Part shown: piece by piece, positions 40,411-53,629 of the stretch
How the letters are laid out: every line of letters begins with the position of its first letter
How positions within the stretch are numbered: position 1 is the first letter of the stretch
From: Mesostigma viride
Lineage: Eukaryota > Streptophyta > Mesostigmatophyceae > Mesostigmatales > Mesostigmataceae
Direction: 5' to 3'
DNA: 64,000 nt
NCBI GenBank assembly: GCA_009746045.1
Contig: RPFO01001168.1
Location: forward strand, 30,571 to 94,570
Notes under the pieces: model-generated
What the model was told of the DNA's origin: nothing
The model's database searches: none
The model's input: only the letters and a program-made list of their open reading frames with translations
Position numbers and translations under genes: made by a program

Positions 40411-43400
40411 GGGGGTGCTGGCATGCATAAATACCTAGGGGGGGTGCTGGCAAGCATAAATACGGGGGGTGCTGGCATGCATAAATACCTAGGGGGGTGC
40501 TGGCATGCATAAATACCTAGGGGGGGTGCTGGCATGCATAAATACCTAGGGGGGTGCTGGCATGCATAAATACCTAGGGGGGGTGCTGGCATGCATAAAT
40601 ACCTAGGGGGGTGCTGGCATGCATAAATACCTAGGGGGGGTGCTGGCATGCATAAATACCTAGGGGGGTGCTGGCATGCATAAATACCTAGGGGGGGTGC
40701 TGGCATGCATAAATACCTAGGGGGGGTGCTGGCATGCATAAATACCTAGGGGGGTGCTGGCATGCATAAATACCTAGGGGGGGTGCTGGCATGCATAAAT
40801 ACCTAGGGGGGGTGCTGGCATGCATAAATACCTAGGGGGTGCTGGCATGCATAAATACCTAGGGGGGGTGCTGGCATGCATAAATACCTAGGGGGGGTGC
40901 TGGCATGCATAAATACCTAGGGGGGTGCTGGCATGCATAAATACCTAGGGGGGGTGCTGGCATGCATAAATACCTAGGGGGGGTGCTGGCATGCATAAAT
41001 ACCTAGGGGGGGTGCTGGCATGCATAAATACCTAGGGGGGTGCTGGCATGCATAAATACCTAGGGGGGGTGCTGGCATGCATAAATACCTAGGGGGGGTG
41101 CTGGCATGCATAAATACCTGGGGGGGTGCTGGCATGCATAAATACCTAGGGGGGGTGCTGGCATGCATAAATACCTAGGGGGGTGCTGGCATGCATAAAT
41201 ACCTAGGGGGGGTGCTGGCATGCATAAATACCTAGGGGGGTGCTGGCATGCATAAATACCTAGGGGGGGTGCTGGCATGCATAAATACCTAGGGGGGTGC
41301 TGGCATGCATAAATACCTAGGGGGGGTGCTGGCATGCATAAATACCTAGGGGGGGTGCTGGCATGCATAAATACCTAGGGGGGTGCTGGCATGCATAAAT
41401 ACCTAGGGGGGGTGCTGGCATGCATAAATACCTAGGGGGGGTGCTGGCATGCATAAATACCTAGGGGGGGTGCTGGCATGCATAAATACCTAGGGGGGGT
41501 GCTGGCATGCATAAATACTGGGGGGGTGCTGGCATGCATAAATACCTAGGGGGGGTGCTGGCATGCATAAATACCTAGGGGGGTGCTGGCATGCATAAAT
41601 ACCTAGGGGGGGTGCTGGCATGCATAAATACCGGGGGGGTGCTGGCATGCATAAATACCTAGGGGGGGTGCTGGCATGCATAAATACCTAGGGGGGGTGC
41701 TGGCATGCATAAATACCTAGGGGGGGTGCTGGCATGCATAAATACCTAGGGGGGGTGCTGGCATGCATAAATACCTAGGGGGGGTGCTGGCATGCATAAA
41801 TACCTAGGGGGGTGCTGGCATGCATAAATACCTAGGGGGGGTGCTGGCATGCATAAATACCTAGGGGGGTGCTGGCATGCATAAATACCTAGGGGGGGTG
41901 CTGGCATGCATAAATACCTAGGGGGGGTGCTGGCATGCATAAATACCTGGGGGGTGCTGGCATGCATAAATACCTAGGGGGGGTGCTGGCATGCATAAAT
42001 ACCTAGGGGGGGTGCTGGCATGCATAAATACCTAGGGGGGGTGCTGGCATGCATAAATACCGGGGGGGTGCTGGCATGCATAAATACCTAGGGGGGTGCT
42101 GGCATGCATAAATACCTAGGGGGGGTGCTGGCATGCATAAATACCTGGGGGGGTGCTGGCATGCATAAATACCTAGGGGGGGTGCTGGCATGCATAAATA
42201 CCTAGGGGGGGTGCTGGCATGCATAAATACCTAGGGGGGTGCTGGCATGCATAAATACCTAGGGGGGGTGCTGGCATGCATAAATACCTAGGGGGGTGCT
42301 GGCATGCATAAATACCTAGGGGGGTGCTGGCATGCATAAATACCTAGGGGGGGTGCTGGCATGCATAAATACCTGGGGGGTGCTGGCATGCATAAATACC
42401 TAGGGGGGGTGCTGGCATGCATAAATACCTAGGGGGGTGCTGGCATGCATAAATACCTAGGGGGGTGCTGGCATGCATAAATACCTAGGGGGGGTGCTGG
42501 CATGCATAAATACCTAGGGGGGTGCTGGCATGCATAAATACCTAGGGGGGGTGCTGGCATGCATAAATACCTAGGGGGGTGCTGGCATGCATAAATACCT
42601 AGGGGGGGTGCTGGCATGCATAAATACCTAGGGGGGGTGCTGGCATGCATAAATACCTAGGGGGGGTGCTGGCATGCATAAATACCTAGGGGGGGTGCTG
42701 GCATGCATAAATACTGGGGGGGTGCTGGCATGCATAAATACCTAGGGGGGGTGCTGGCATGCATAAATACCTAGGGGGGGTGCTGGCATGCATAAATACC
42801 TGGGGGGTGCTGGCATGCATAAATACCTAGGGGGGTGCTGGCATGCATAAATACCTAGGGGGGTGCTGGCATGCATAAATACCTAGGGGGGGTGCTGGCA
42901 TGCATAAATACCTAGGGGGGGTGCTGGCATGCATAAATACCTCGGGGGGGTGCTGGCATGCATAAATACCTAGGGGGGGGCTGGCATGCATAAATACCTA
43001 GGGGGGGTGCTGGCATGCATAAATACCTAGGGGGGGTGCTGGCATGCATAAATACCTAGGGGGGTGCTGGCATGCATAAATACCTAGGGGGGGTGCTGGC
43101 ATGCATAAATACCTAGGGGGGTGCTGGCATGCATAAATACCTAGGGGGGGTGCTGGCATGCATAAATACCTAGGGGGGTGCTGGCATGCATAAATACCTA
43201 GGGGGGGTGCTGGCATGCATAAATACCTAGGGGGGGTGCTGGCATGCATAAATACCTAGGGGGGGTGCTGGCATGCATAAATACCTAGAGGGGGTGCTGG
43301 CATGCATAAATACCGAGGGGGGGTGCTGGCATGCATAAATACCTAGGGGGGGTGCTGGCATGCATAAATACCTGGGGGGTGCTGGCATGCATAAATACCT

Positions 43401-43635
43401 AGGGGGGTGCTGGCATGCATAAATACCTAGGGGGGGTGCTGGCATGCATAAATACCTAGGGGGGGTGCTGGCATGCATAAATACGTCGGGGGGGTGCTGG
43501 CATGCATAAATACCTAGAAGGGGGGGCTGGCATGCATAAATACCTAGGGGGGTGCTGGCAAGCATAAATACGTCGGGGGGGTGCTGGCATGCATAAATAC
43601 CTAGGGGGGTGCTGGCATGCATAAATACCTAGGGG

Positions 43636-43836
43636 TTCAGCTGCCATTCGTACCTTTTTTTCTGTTTTTATTTTTTAATGGGGGCCGGCCTGGGGCAGCG
43701 GCGGCGGGTGGACGAAAACTGATAGCGTTCCCGTTTGTGCATCCCGTGACCACCGGCCACCAAACGGAGGCACGACACCAAGGCAGATCAAGCACCAAAG
43801 GAAGCAGCAAGGACGTTGACGTTATTAACCAAGAAT
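43636..43836 (+). repeat. Satellite spacer 1, type a
   Basis: About 200 bp starting TTCAGCTGCCATTCGTACC, then a T-rich run, GGCCGGCC, a GC-rich middle and GTTATTAACCAAGAAT. Type a has TTTTTTAATGGGGGCCGG. Confidence 0.9.
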
Positions 43837-44585
43837 GGGGGTGCTGGCATGCATAAATACCTAGGGGGGGGTGCTGGCATGCCTAAATACATGTGGGGGG
43901 TGCTGGCATGCATAAATACCTAGGGGGGTGCTGGCATGCATAAATACCTAGGGGGGTGCTGGCATGCATAAATACCTAGGGGGGGTGCTGGCATGCATAA
44001 ATACCTAGGGGGGGTGCTGGCAAGCATAAATACCTAGGGGGGTGCTGGCATGCATAAATACCTAGGGGGGGTGCTGGCATGCATAAATACCTAGGGGGGG
44101 TGCTGGCATGCATAAATACCTAGGGGGGGTGCTGGCATGCATAAATACCTAGAGGGGGTGCTGGCATGCATAAATACCTAGGGGGGGTGCTGGCATGCAT
44201 AAATACCGAGGGGGGGTGCTGGCATGCATAAATACCGAGGGGGGATGCTGGCATGCATAAATACCTAGGGGGGTGCTGGCATGCATAAATACCTAGGGGG
44301 GGTGCTGGCATGCATAAATACCTAGGGGGGTGCTGGCATGCATAAATACCTAGGGGGGGTGCTGGCAAGCATAAATACGTCGGGTGGGTGCTGGCATGCA
44401 TAAATACCTAGGGGGTGCTGGCATGCATAAATACCTAGGGGGGGTGCTGGCATGCATAAATACCTAGGGGGGTGCTGGCAAGCATAAATACGTCGGGTGG
44501 GGTGCTGGCATGCATAAATACCTAGGGGGGTGCTGGCATGCATAAATACCTAGGGGGGGTGCTGGCATGCATAAATACCTAGGGG

Positions 44586-44785
44586 TTCAGCTGCCATTCG
44601 TACCTTTTTTTCTGTTTTTATTTTTTAATGGGGGCCGGCCTGGGCAGCGGCGGCGGGTGGACGAAAACTGATAGCGTTCCCGTTTGTGCATCCCGTGACC
44701 ACCGGCCACCAAACGGAGGCACGACACCAAGGCAGATCAAGCACCAAAGGAAGCAGCAAGGACGTTGACGTTATTAACCAAGAAT
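44586..44785 (+). repeat. Satellite spacer 2, type a
   Basis: Near-identical to spacer 1, 950 bp further on; one G shorter after GGCCTGGG. Confidence 0.9.
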
Positions 44786-45570
44786 GGGGGTGCTGGCATG
44801 CATAAATACCTAGGGGGGGTGCTGGCATGCATAAATACATGTGGGGGTGCTGGCATGCATAAATACCTAGGGGGGTGCTGGCATGCATAAATACCTAGGG
44901 GGGTGCTGGCATGCATAAATACGTCGGGTGGGGTGCTGGCATGCATAAATACCTAGGGGGGGTGCTGGCATGCATAAATACTGAGGGGGGGGCTGGCATG
45001 CATAAATACCTAGGGGGGGTGCTGGCAAGCATAAATACGTCGGGTGGGGTGCTGGCATGCATAAATACCTAGGGGGGGTGCTGGCATGCATAAATACCGA
45101 GGGGGGGGGCTGGCATGCATAAATACCTAGGGGGGGGCTGGCATGCATAAATACGTCGGGGGGGTCGCTGGCATGCATAAATACCTAGGGGGGGTGCTGG
45201 CATGCATAAATACCTAGGGGGGTGCTGGCATGCATAAATACCTAGGGGGGGGGCTGGCATGCATAAATACCTAGGGGGGGTGCTGGCATGCATAAATACC
45301 TAGGGGGGGTGCTGGCATGCATAAATACCTAGGGGGGGGCTGGCATGCATAAATACCGAGGGGGGGTGCTGGCATGCATAAATACCTAGGGGGGGTGCTG
45401 GCATGCATAAATACCTAGGGGGGTGCAGGCATGCATAAATACCGAGGGGGGGGTGCTGGCATGCATAAATACCTAGGGGGGGTGCTGGCATGCATAAATA
45501 CCTAGGGGGGTGCTGGCATGCATAAATACCTAGGGGGGGTGCTGGCATGCATAAATACCTAGGGGGGGGG

Positions 45571-45759
45571 CTGCCATTCGTACCTTTTTTTCTTTTTTTA
45601 TTTTTAAGCCGGCCTGGGCAGCGGCGGCGGGTGGACGAAAACTGATAGCGTTCCCGTTTGTGCATCCCGTGACCACCGGCCACCAAACGGAGGCACGACA
45701 CCAAGGCAGATCAAGCACCAAAGGAAGCAGCAAGAACGTTGACGTTATTAACCAAGAAT
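45571..45759 (+). repeat. Satellite spacer 3, type b
   Basis: Type b lacks the TTCAG start and reads TTTTTAAGCCGGCC in the middle. It has CAAGAACG where the others have CAAGGACG, shared only with spacer 6. Confidence 0.9.
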
Positions 45760-47527
45760 GGGGGTGCTGGCATGCATAAATACCTAGGGGGGGGTGCTGG
45801 CATGCATAAATACATGTGGGGGTGCTGGCATGCATAAATACCTAGGGGGGTGCTGGCATGCATAAATACCTAGGGGGGTGCTGGCATGCATAAATACCTA
45901 GGGGGGTGCTGGCATGCATAAATACGTCGGGTGGGGTGCTGGCATGCATAAATACCTAGAAGGGGGGGCTGGCATGCATAAATACCTAGGGGGGTGCTGG
46001 CAAGCATAAATACGTCGGGGGGGTGCTGGCATGCATAAATACCTAGGGGGGGTGCTGGCATGCATAAATACCTAGGGGGGGTGCTGGCATGCATAAATGC
46101 CTAGGGGGGTGCTGGCATGCATAAATACCTAGGGGGGGTGCTGGCATGCATAAATACCTAGAGGGGGTGCTGGCATGCATAAATACCGAGGGGGGGTGCT
46201 GGCATGCATAAATACCTAGGGGGGGTGCTGGCATGCATAAATACATGTGGGGGTGCTGGCATGCATAAATACCTAGGGGGGGATGCTGGCATGCATAAAT
46301 ACCGAGGGGGGGTGCTGGCATGCATAAATACCGAGGGGGGGATGCTGGCATGAATAAATACCTAGGGGGGGTGCTGGCATGCATAAATACCTAGGGGGGT
46401 GCTGGCATGCATAAATACCTAGGGGGGTGCTGGCATGCATAAATACCTAGGGGGGGTGCTGGCATGCATAAATACCTAGGGGGGGGTGCTGGCATGCATA
46501 AATACCTAGGGGGGGTGCTGGCATGCATAAATACCTAGGGGGGGGTGCTGGCATGCATAAATACCTAGGGGGGGTGCTGGCATGCATAAATACGTCGGGT
46601 GGGGTGCTGGCATGCATAAATACCTAGGGGGGGGGCTGGCATGCATAAATACCTAGGGGGGGGCTGGCATGCATAAATACGTCGGGGGGGTCGCTGGCAT
46701 GCATAAATACCTAGGGGGGGTGCTGGCATGCATAAATACCTAGGGGGTGCTGGCATGCATAAATACCTAGGGGGGGTGCTGGCATGCATAAATACCTAGG
46801 GGGGGTGCTGGCAAGCATAAATACGTCGGGTGGGGTGCTGGCATGCATAAATACCTAGGGGGGGGGCTGGCATGCATAAATACCTAGGGGGGTGCTGGCA
46901 TGCATAAATACCTAGGGGGGGTGCTGGCATGCATAAATACCTAGGGGGGTGCTGGCATGCATAAATACCTAGGGGGGGTGCTGGCATGCATAAATGCCTA
47001 GGGGGGTGCTGGCATGCATAAATACCTAGGGGGGGGGCTGGCATGCATAAATACCTAGGTGGGGTGCTGGCATGCATAAATACCTAGGGGGGGTGCTGGC
47101 ATGCATAAATACCTAGGGGGGGTGCTGGCATGCATAAATACCTAGGGGGGGTGCTGGCATGCATAAATACCTAGAGGGGGTGCTGGCATGCATAAATACC
47201 CGGGGGGGTGCTGGCATGCATAAATACCTAGGGGGGGTGCTGGCATGCATAAATACATGTGGGGGGTGCTGGCATGCATAAATACCTAGGGGGGGTGCTG
47301 GCATGCATAAATACCTAGGGGGGGTGCTGGCATGCATAAATACCTAGGGGGGGTGCTGGCATGCATAAATACGTCGGGTGGGGTGCTGGCATGCATAAAT
47401 ACCTAGAAGGGGGGGCTGGCATGCATAAATACCTAGGGGGGGTGCTGGCAAGCATAAATACGTCGGGTGGGGTGCTGGCATGCATAAATACCTAGGGGGG
47501 GTGCTGGCATGCATAAATACCTAGGGG

Positions 47528-47728
47528 TTCAGCTGCCATTCGTACCTTTTTTTCTGTTTTTATTTTTTAATGGGGGCCGGCCTGGGGCAGCGGCGGCGGG
47601 TGGACGAAAACTGATAGCGTTCCCGTTTGTGCATCCCGTGACCACCGGCCACCAAACGGAGGCACGACACCAAGGCAGATCAAGCACCAAAGGAAGCAGC
47701 AAGGACGTTGACGTTATTAACCAAGAAT
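47528..47728 (+). repeat. Satellite spacer 4, type a
   Basis: 3892 bp after spacer 1. Both are followed by the same rare CATGCCTAAATACATGTG unit. Confidence 0.9.
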
Positions 47729-48483
47729 GGGGGTGCTGGCATGCATAAATACCTAGGGGGGGGTGCTGGCATGCCTAAATACATGTGGGGGTGCTGGCAT
47801 GCATAAATACCTAGGGGGGGTGCTGGCATGCATAAATACCTAGGGGGGTGCTGGCATGCATAAATACCTAGGGGGGGGTGCTGGCATGCATAAATACCTA
47901 GGGGGGGTGCTGGCAAGCATAAATACCTAGGGGGGTGCTGGCATGCATAAATACCTAGGGGGGGGTGCTGGCATGCATAAATACCTAGGGGGGTGCTGGC
48001 ATGCATAAATACCTAGGGGGGGGTGCTGGCATGCATAAATACCTAGAGGGGGTGCTGGCATGCATAAATACCTAGGGGGGGTGCTGGCATGCATAAATAC
48101 CGAGGGGGGGTGCTGGCATGCATAAATACCGAGGGGGGATGCTGGCATGCATAAATACCTAGGGGGGGTGCTGGCATGCATAAATACCTAGGGGGGGTGC
48201 TGGCATGCATAAATACCTAGGGGGGGTGCTGGCATGCATAAATACCTAGGGGGGTGCTGGCAAGCATAAATACGTCGGGTGGGGTGCTGGCATGCATAAA
48301 TACCTAGGGGGGTGCTGGCATGCATAAATACCTAGGGGGGGTGCTGGCATGCATAAATACCTAGGGGGGGTGCTGGCAAGCATAAATACGTCGGGTGGGG
48401 TGCTGGCATGCATAAATACCTAGGGGGGTGCTGGCATGCATAAATACCTAGGGGGGGTGCTGGCATGCATAAATACCTAGGGG

Positions 48484-48684
48484 TTCAGCTGCCATTCGTA
48501 CCTTTTTTTCTGTTTTTATTTTTTAATGGGGGCCGGCCTGGGGCAGCGGCGGCGGGTGGACGAAAACTGATAGCGTTCCCGTTTGTGCATCCCGTGACCA
48601 CCGGCCACCAAACGGAGGCACGACACCAAGGCAGATCAAGCACCAAAGGAAGCAGCAAGGACGTTGACGTTATTAACCAAGAAT
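48484..48684 (+). repeat. Satellite spacer 5, type a
   Basis: 3898 bp after spacer 2. Confidence 0.9.
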
Positions 48685-49476
48685 GGGGGTGCTGGCATGC
48701 ATAAATACCTAGGGGGGGTGCTGGCATGCATAAATACATGTGGGGGGTGCTGGCATGCATAAATACCTAGGGGGGGTGCTGGCATGCATAAATACCTAGG
48801 GGGGGTGCTGGCATGCATAAATACGTCGGGTGGGGTGCTGGCATGCATAAATACCTAGGGGGGGGTGCTGGCATGCATAAATACTGAGGGGGGGGCTGGC
48901 ATGCATAAATACCTAGGGGGGGTGCTGGCAAGCATAAATACGTCGGGTGGGGTGCTGGCATGCATAAATACCTAGGGGGGGTGCTGGCATGCATAAATAC
49001 CGAGGGGGGGGGCTGGCATGCATAAATACCTAGGGGGGGGCTGGCATGCATAAATACGTCGGGGGGGTCGCTGGCATGCATAAATACCTAGGGGGGTGCT
49101 GGCATGCATAAATACCTAGGGGGGGTGCTGGCATGCATAAATACCTAGGGGGGGTGCTGGCATGCATAAATACCTAGGGGGGGTGCTGGCATGCATAAAT
49201 ACCTAGGGGGGGTGCTGGCATGCATAAATACCTAGGGGGGGGGCTGGCATGCATAAATACCGAGGGGGGGGTGCTGGCATGCATAAATACCTAGGGGGGG
49301 TGCTGGCATGCATAAATACCTAGGGGGGTGCAGGCATGCATAAATACCGAGGGGGGGGTGCTGGCATGCATAAATACCTAGGGGGGGTGCTGGCATGCAT
49401 AAATACCTAGGGGGGGTGCTGGCATGCATAAATACCTAGGGGGGGTGCTGGCATGCATAAATACCTAGGGGGGGGG

Positions 49477-49666
49477 CTGCCATTCGTACCTTTTTTTCTT
49501 TTTTTATTTTTAAGCCGGCCTGGGGCAGCGGCGGCGGGTGGACGAAAACTGATAGCGTTCCCGTTTGTGCATCCCGTGACCACCGGCCACCAAACGGAGG
49601 CACGACACCAAGGCAGATCAAGCACCAAAGGAAGCAGCAAGAACGTTGACGTTATTAACCAAGAAT
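49477..49666 (+). repeat. Satellite spacer 6, type b
   Basis: 3906 bp after spacer 3 and sharing its CAAGAACG variant. Confidence 0.9.
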
Positions 49667-50561
49667 GGGGGTGCTGGCATGCATAAATACCTAGGGGGGG
49701 TGCTGGCATGCATAAATACATGTGGGGGGTGCTGGCATGCATAAATACCTAGGGGGGTGCTGGCATGCATAAATACCTAGGGGGGGTGCTGGCATGCATA
49801 AATACCTAGGGGGGGTGCTGGCATGCATAAATACCTAGGGGGGGGCTGGCATGCATAAATACCTAGGGGGGGGCTGGCATGCATAAATACCTGGGGGGGT
49901 GCTGGCATGCATAAATACCGAGGGGGGGTGCTGGCATGCATAAATACCTAGGGGGGGGGCTGGCATGCATAAATACGTCGGGGGGGTCGCTGGCATGCAT
50001 AAATACCTAGGGGGGGTGCTGGCATGCATAAATACCTAGGGGGGTGCTGGCATGCATAAATACCTAGGGGGGGGGCTGGCATGCATAAATACCTAGGGGG
50101 GGTGCTGGCATGCATAAATACCTAGGGGGGGTGCTGGCATGCATAAATACCTAGGGGGGGTGCTGGCATGCATAAATACCGAGGGGGGGTGCTGGCATGC
50201 ATAAATACCGAGGGGGGGTGCTGGCATGCATAAATACCTAGGGGGGGTGCAGGCATGCATAAATACCGAGGGGGGGTGCTGGCATGCATAAATACCTAGG
50301 GGGGTGCTGGCATGCATAAATACCTAGGGGGGGGGCTGGCATGCATAAATACCTAGGGGGGGGCTGGCATGCATAAATACCTAGGGGGGGTGCTGGCATG
50401 CATAAATACCTAGGGGGGGTGCTGGCATGCATAAATACCTAGGGGGGGGGCTGGCATGCATAAATACGTCGGGGGGTCGCTGGCATGCATAAATACCTAG
50501 GGGGGTGCTGGCATGCATAAATACCTAGGGGGGGTGCTGGCATGCATAAATACCTAGGGGG

Positions 50562-50751
50562 CTGCCATTCGTACCTTTTTTTCTTTTTTTATTTTTAAGC
50601 CGGCCTGGGGCAGCGGCGGCGGGTGGACGAAAACTGATAGCATTCCCGTTCGTGCATCCCGTGACCACCGGCCACCAAACGGAGGCACGACACCAAGGCA
50701 GATCAAGCACCAAAGGAAGCAGCAAGGACGTTGACGTTATTAACCAAGAAT
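50562..50751 (+). repeat. Satellite spacer 7, type b
   Basis: It carries private changes (GATAGCATTCCCGTTCGTGC) and has no counterpart one 3.9-kb period earlier. Confidence 0.9.
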
Positions 50752-51427
50752 GGGGGTGCTGGCATGCATCAATACCTAGGGGGGGTGCTGGCATGCATAA
50801 ATACATGTGGGGGGTGCTGGCATGCATAAATACCTAGGGGGGGGGCTGGCATGCATAAATACGTCGGGGGGTCGCTGGCATGCATAAATACGTCGGGTGG
50901 GGTGCTGGCATGCATAAATACCTAGGGGGGGTGCTGGCATGCATAAATACCTAGGGGGGGTGCTGGCATGCATAAATACCGAGGGGGGGGGCTGGCATGC
51001 ATAAATACCTAGGGGGGGTGCTGGCATGCATAAATACCTAGGGGGGGGGCTGGCATGCATAAATACGTCGGGGGGTCGCTGGCATGCATAAATACGTCGG
51101 GTGGGGTGCTGGCATGCATAAATACCTAGGGGGGGTGCTGGCATGCATAAATACCTAGGGGGGGGGCTGGCATGCATAAATACCTAGGGGGGGTGCTGGC
51201 ATGCATAAATACCTAGGGGGGGTGCTGGCATGCATAAATACCTAGGGGGGGGGCTGGCATGCATAAATACCGAGGGGGGGTGCTGGCATGCATAAATACC
51301 TAGGGGGGGTGCAGGCATGCATAAATACCGAGGGGGGGTGCTGGCATGCATAAATACCTAGGGGGGGTGCTGGCATGCATAAATACCTAGGGGGGGTGCT
51401 GGCATGCATAAATACCTAGGGGGGGGG

Positions 51428-51617
51428 CTGCCATTCGTACCTTTTTTTCTTTTTTTATTTTTAAGCCGGCCTGGGGCAGCGGCGGCGGGTGGAGGAAAAC
51501 TGATAGCGTTCCCGTTTGTGCATCCCGTGACCACCGGCCACCAAACGGAGGCACGACACCAAGGCGGATCAAGCACCAAAGGAAGCAGCAAGGACGTTGA
51601 CGTTATTAACCAAGAAT
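51428..51617 (+). repeat. Satellite spacer 8, type b
   Basis: Private changes GGAGGAAAACTG and GGCGGATCAAGC. The units that follow it are mostly CGTCGGG and CCGAGG variants. Confidence 0.9.
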
Positions 51618-52215
51618 GGGGGTGCTGGCATGCATAAATACGTCGGGTGGGGTGCTGGCATGCATAAATACCTAGGGGGGTCGCTGGCATGCATTAATAC
51701 GTCGGGTGGGGTGCTGGCATGCATAAATACCGAGGGGGGGTGCTGGCATGCATAAATACATGTGGGGGGTGCTGGCATGCATAAATACCGAGGGGGGGTG
51801 CTGGCATGGATTAATACGTCGGGGGGGTGCTGGCATGCATAAATACCGAGGGGGGGTGCTGGCATGCATAAATACATGTGGGGGGTGCTGGCATGCATAA
51901 ATACCGAGGGGGGGTGCTGGCATGCATAAATACCTAGGGGGGGTGCTGGCATGCATAAATACCTAGGGTGGGGTGCTGGCATGCATAAATACCGAGGGGG
52001 GGTGCTGGCATGCATAAATACCGAGGGGGGGTGCTGGCATGCATAAATACCTAGGGGGGGTGCTGGCATGCATAAATACCTAGGGTGGGGTGCTGGCATG
52101 CATAAATACCGAGGGGGGGTGCTGGCATGCATAAATACCTAGGGGGGGTGCTGGCATGCATGAAAAAAGGTGGTGGGGTGCTGGCATGCATAAATACATG
52201 TGGTGTGGTGCCGCC

Positions 52216-52812
52216 ATGCATAAATACATGTGCCAGCAAACCTGAGCTGCAAGGGAGCGAGAAAACCAAGAAAAAAAGCACGCAACACACCACGCGTCGT
52301 ACCTTTTTATAGATGTTTCTTTTTTTTTATGGGGCCGGCCGGGGGCGGCGGTGCCGGCAAAAATGAAGCTAGTGACACCGCGCAGATGACGCCGTGAACA
52401 TGTCGCGTTGTACCGTAGAAGATACGAACAAAAAACAAAACACGAAAAAAGAGAGGCGGACCGCATATGACAGGGACGAAAAAAAGTCAGACACACAGCC
52501 TGTGTTATCTGGCATGCATAAATACATGTGGTGTGGTGCCGGCATGCATAAATACATGTGCCAGCAAACCTGAGCTGCAAGGGAGCGAGAAAACCAAGAA
52601 AAAAAGCACGCAACACACCACGCGTCGTACCTTTTTATAGATGTTTCTTTTTTTTTATCCTTGTCCTTCGGGGGCAGCGGCGGCGGGTGGAAGAAAACTG
52701 ATAGCGTTGTTGTGCATCCCGTGACCACCGGCCACCAAACGGAGGCACGACACCAAGGCAGATCAAGCACCAAAGGAAGCAGCAAAACATCAACGTTAGT
52801 AACCAAGAATGG
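52216..52812 (+). repeat. Two diverged spacer-like units at the array edge
   Basis: A sequence with CAGCAAACCTGAGCTGCAAG and CACCACGCGTCGTACC occurs at about 52231-52330 and 52562-52660, each after ACATGTG minisatellite remnants. The second continues into the type-b spacer body, ending with AACCAAGAATGGG at 52812. Confidence 0.8.
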
Positions 52813-53390
52813 GAGCCGGGGGAAAGATCATACGGCGCTGCCATGGCAAGAAAACCCAGCAACCCAGCAACGCAGCTATGGCGCAACCCAGAAACGAAAA
52901 CATTTGCGACAGCCTGCTTCAATAATGCTTGGATTCACACAAATGAACAAGTGGGGCTTACCAATCCAATCGATGGTCTCGGCTTGCTCGCAAATCCCTG
53001 CAACCAAACGAGAACCGACAAAAACACTCACACTCCCCCGTCAGCGACCGGCACCACGACACCAAAAAAGCGACGAAATTATCTGTCTCACACTCCCCCG
53101 TCATCGAGCTGCTTGTGGACAACTATCTGTCAAAAGCATCCATGTACATACACCGCCATTGCTCACCTCTTTTCACACTCTTCGGCTGCACACAATGGCG
53201 TTGCTCAGTCGAATATGGCTGTCGGGTTGCTAATATCGTTGTCACTTTCGGCCGATGTCGCGAATACCCGCCGTTGATGCTCGGGTGCAAGGTGCATCCA
53301 CGGTGTCGGTCTTCCAGGAGGGCTGGAAAGCGCCAACGCAGCACCTGCAATTCAAATTCCCTGGTGCTGGTATGCCGACGCGCAAATGGA
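52813..53390. other. No confident gene
   Basis: Open frames on both strands overlap and show no domain. Direct repeats of CACACTCCCCCGTCA (53028 and 53090) are the only structure seen. Confidence 0.5.
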
Positions 53391-53393
53391 ATG

Positions 53394-53553
53394 GCGCGGC
53401 GCCTAAAAGGCGCCGCGCGCGGAAAAAAATTTACGCGCCAAACGATATGGCGCGGCGCCGGGACGGCGCCGCGCTGAAAAATACTTGCAGTCGCAACTGT
53501 GACGTGGCGCTGCAGACCACACGGTAGGGAATTCGCAGCGCCATATATGGCGC
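53394..53553. repeat. GC-rich hairpins and palindrome cluster
   Basis: Perfect inverted repeats: GCGCGGCGCC (53394-53403 with 53409-53418), an 11-bp version at 53450-53460 with 53464-53474, and the 16-bp palindrome GCGCCATATATGGCGC at 53538-53553. Confidence 0.85.
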
Positions 53554-53629
53554 CACGCCGACTCCTGACGCCGTGTGGCGCCACATGGACGCGGCGCTGC
53601 ACACAGCTCGAGCCCATTTTTTCACATTC

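Larger units (their letters stand above)
40411..52215 (+). repeat. 27-30-bp minisatellite array, about 11.8 kb
   Basis: The unit is TGCTGGCATGCATAAATACC followed by TAG and a variable run of 5-8 G. It contains GCATGC, ATGCAT and CCTAGG palindromes. Variant ends (CGTCGGG, CATGTGG, CCGAGG) are rare before 43.3 kb and common after. Eight spacers interrupt it from 43636 onward. Long minus-strand frames of repeated MPAPPLGIYACQH type follow the repeat and are not genes. Confidence 0.97.

Noticed and set aside
40411-52132. Long minus-strand frames with repeated tripeptide-like blocks in the minisatellite
   Set aside because: They follow the 27-30-bp unit, exist in several registers at once and have no independent coding signal.
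40411-52215. CRISPR array
   Set aside because: Units are directly adjacent with no unique spacers, and the genome is eukaryotic.
52661-53277. Protein genes in 52.6-53.6 kb
   Set aside because: Several overlapping frames of similar length on both strands with no motif; none can be preferred.
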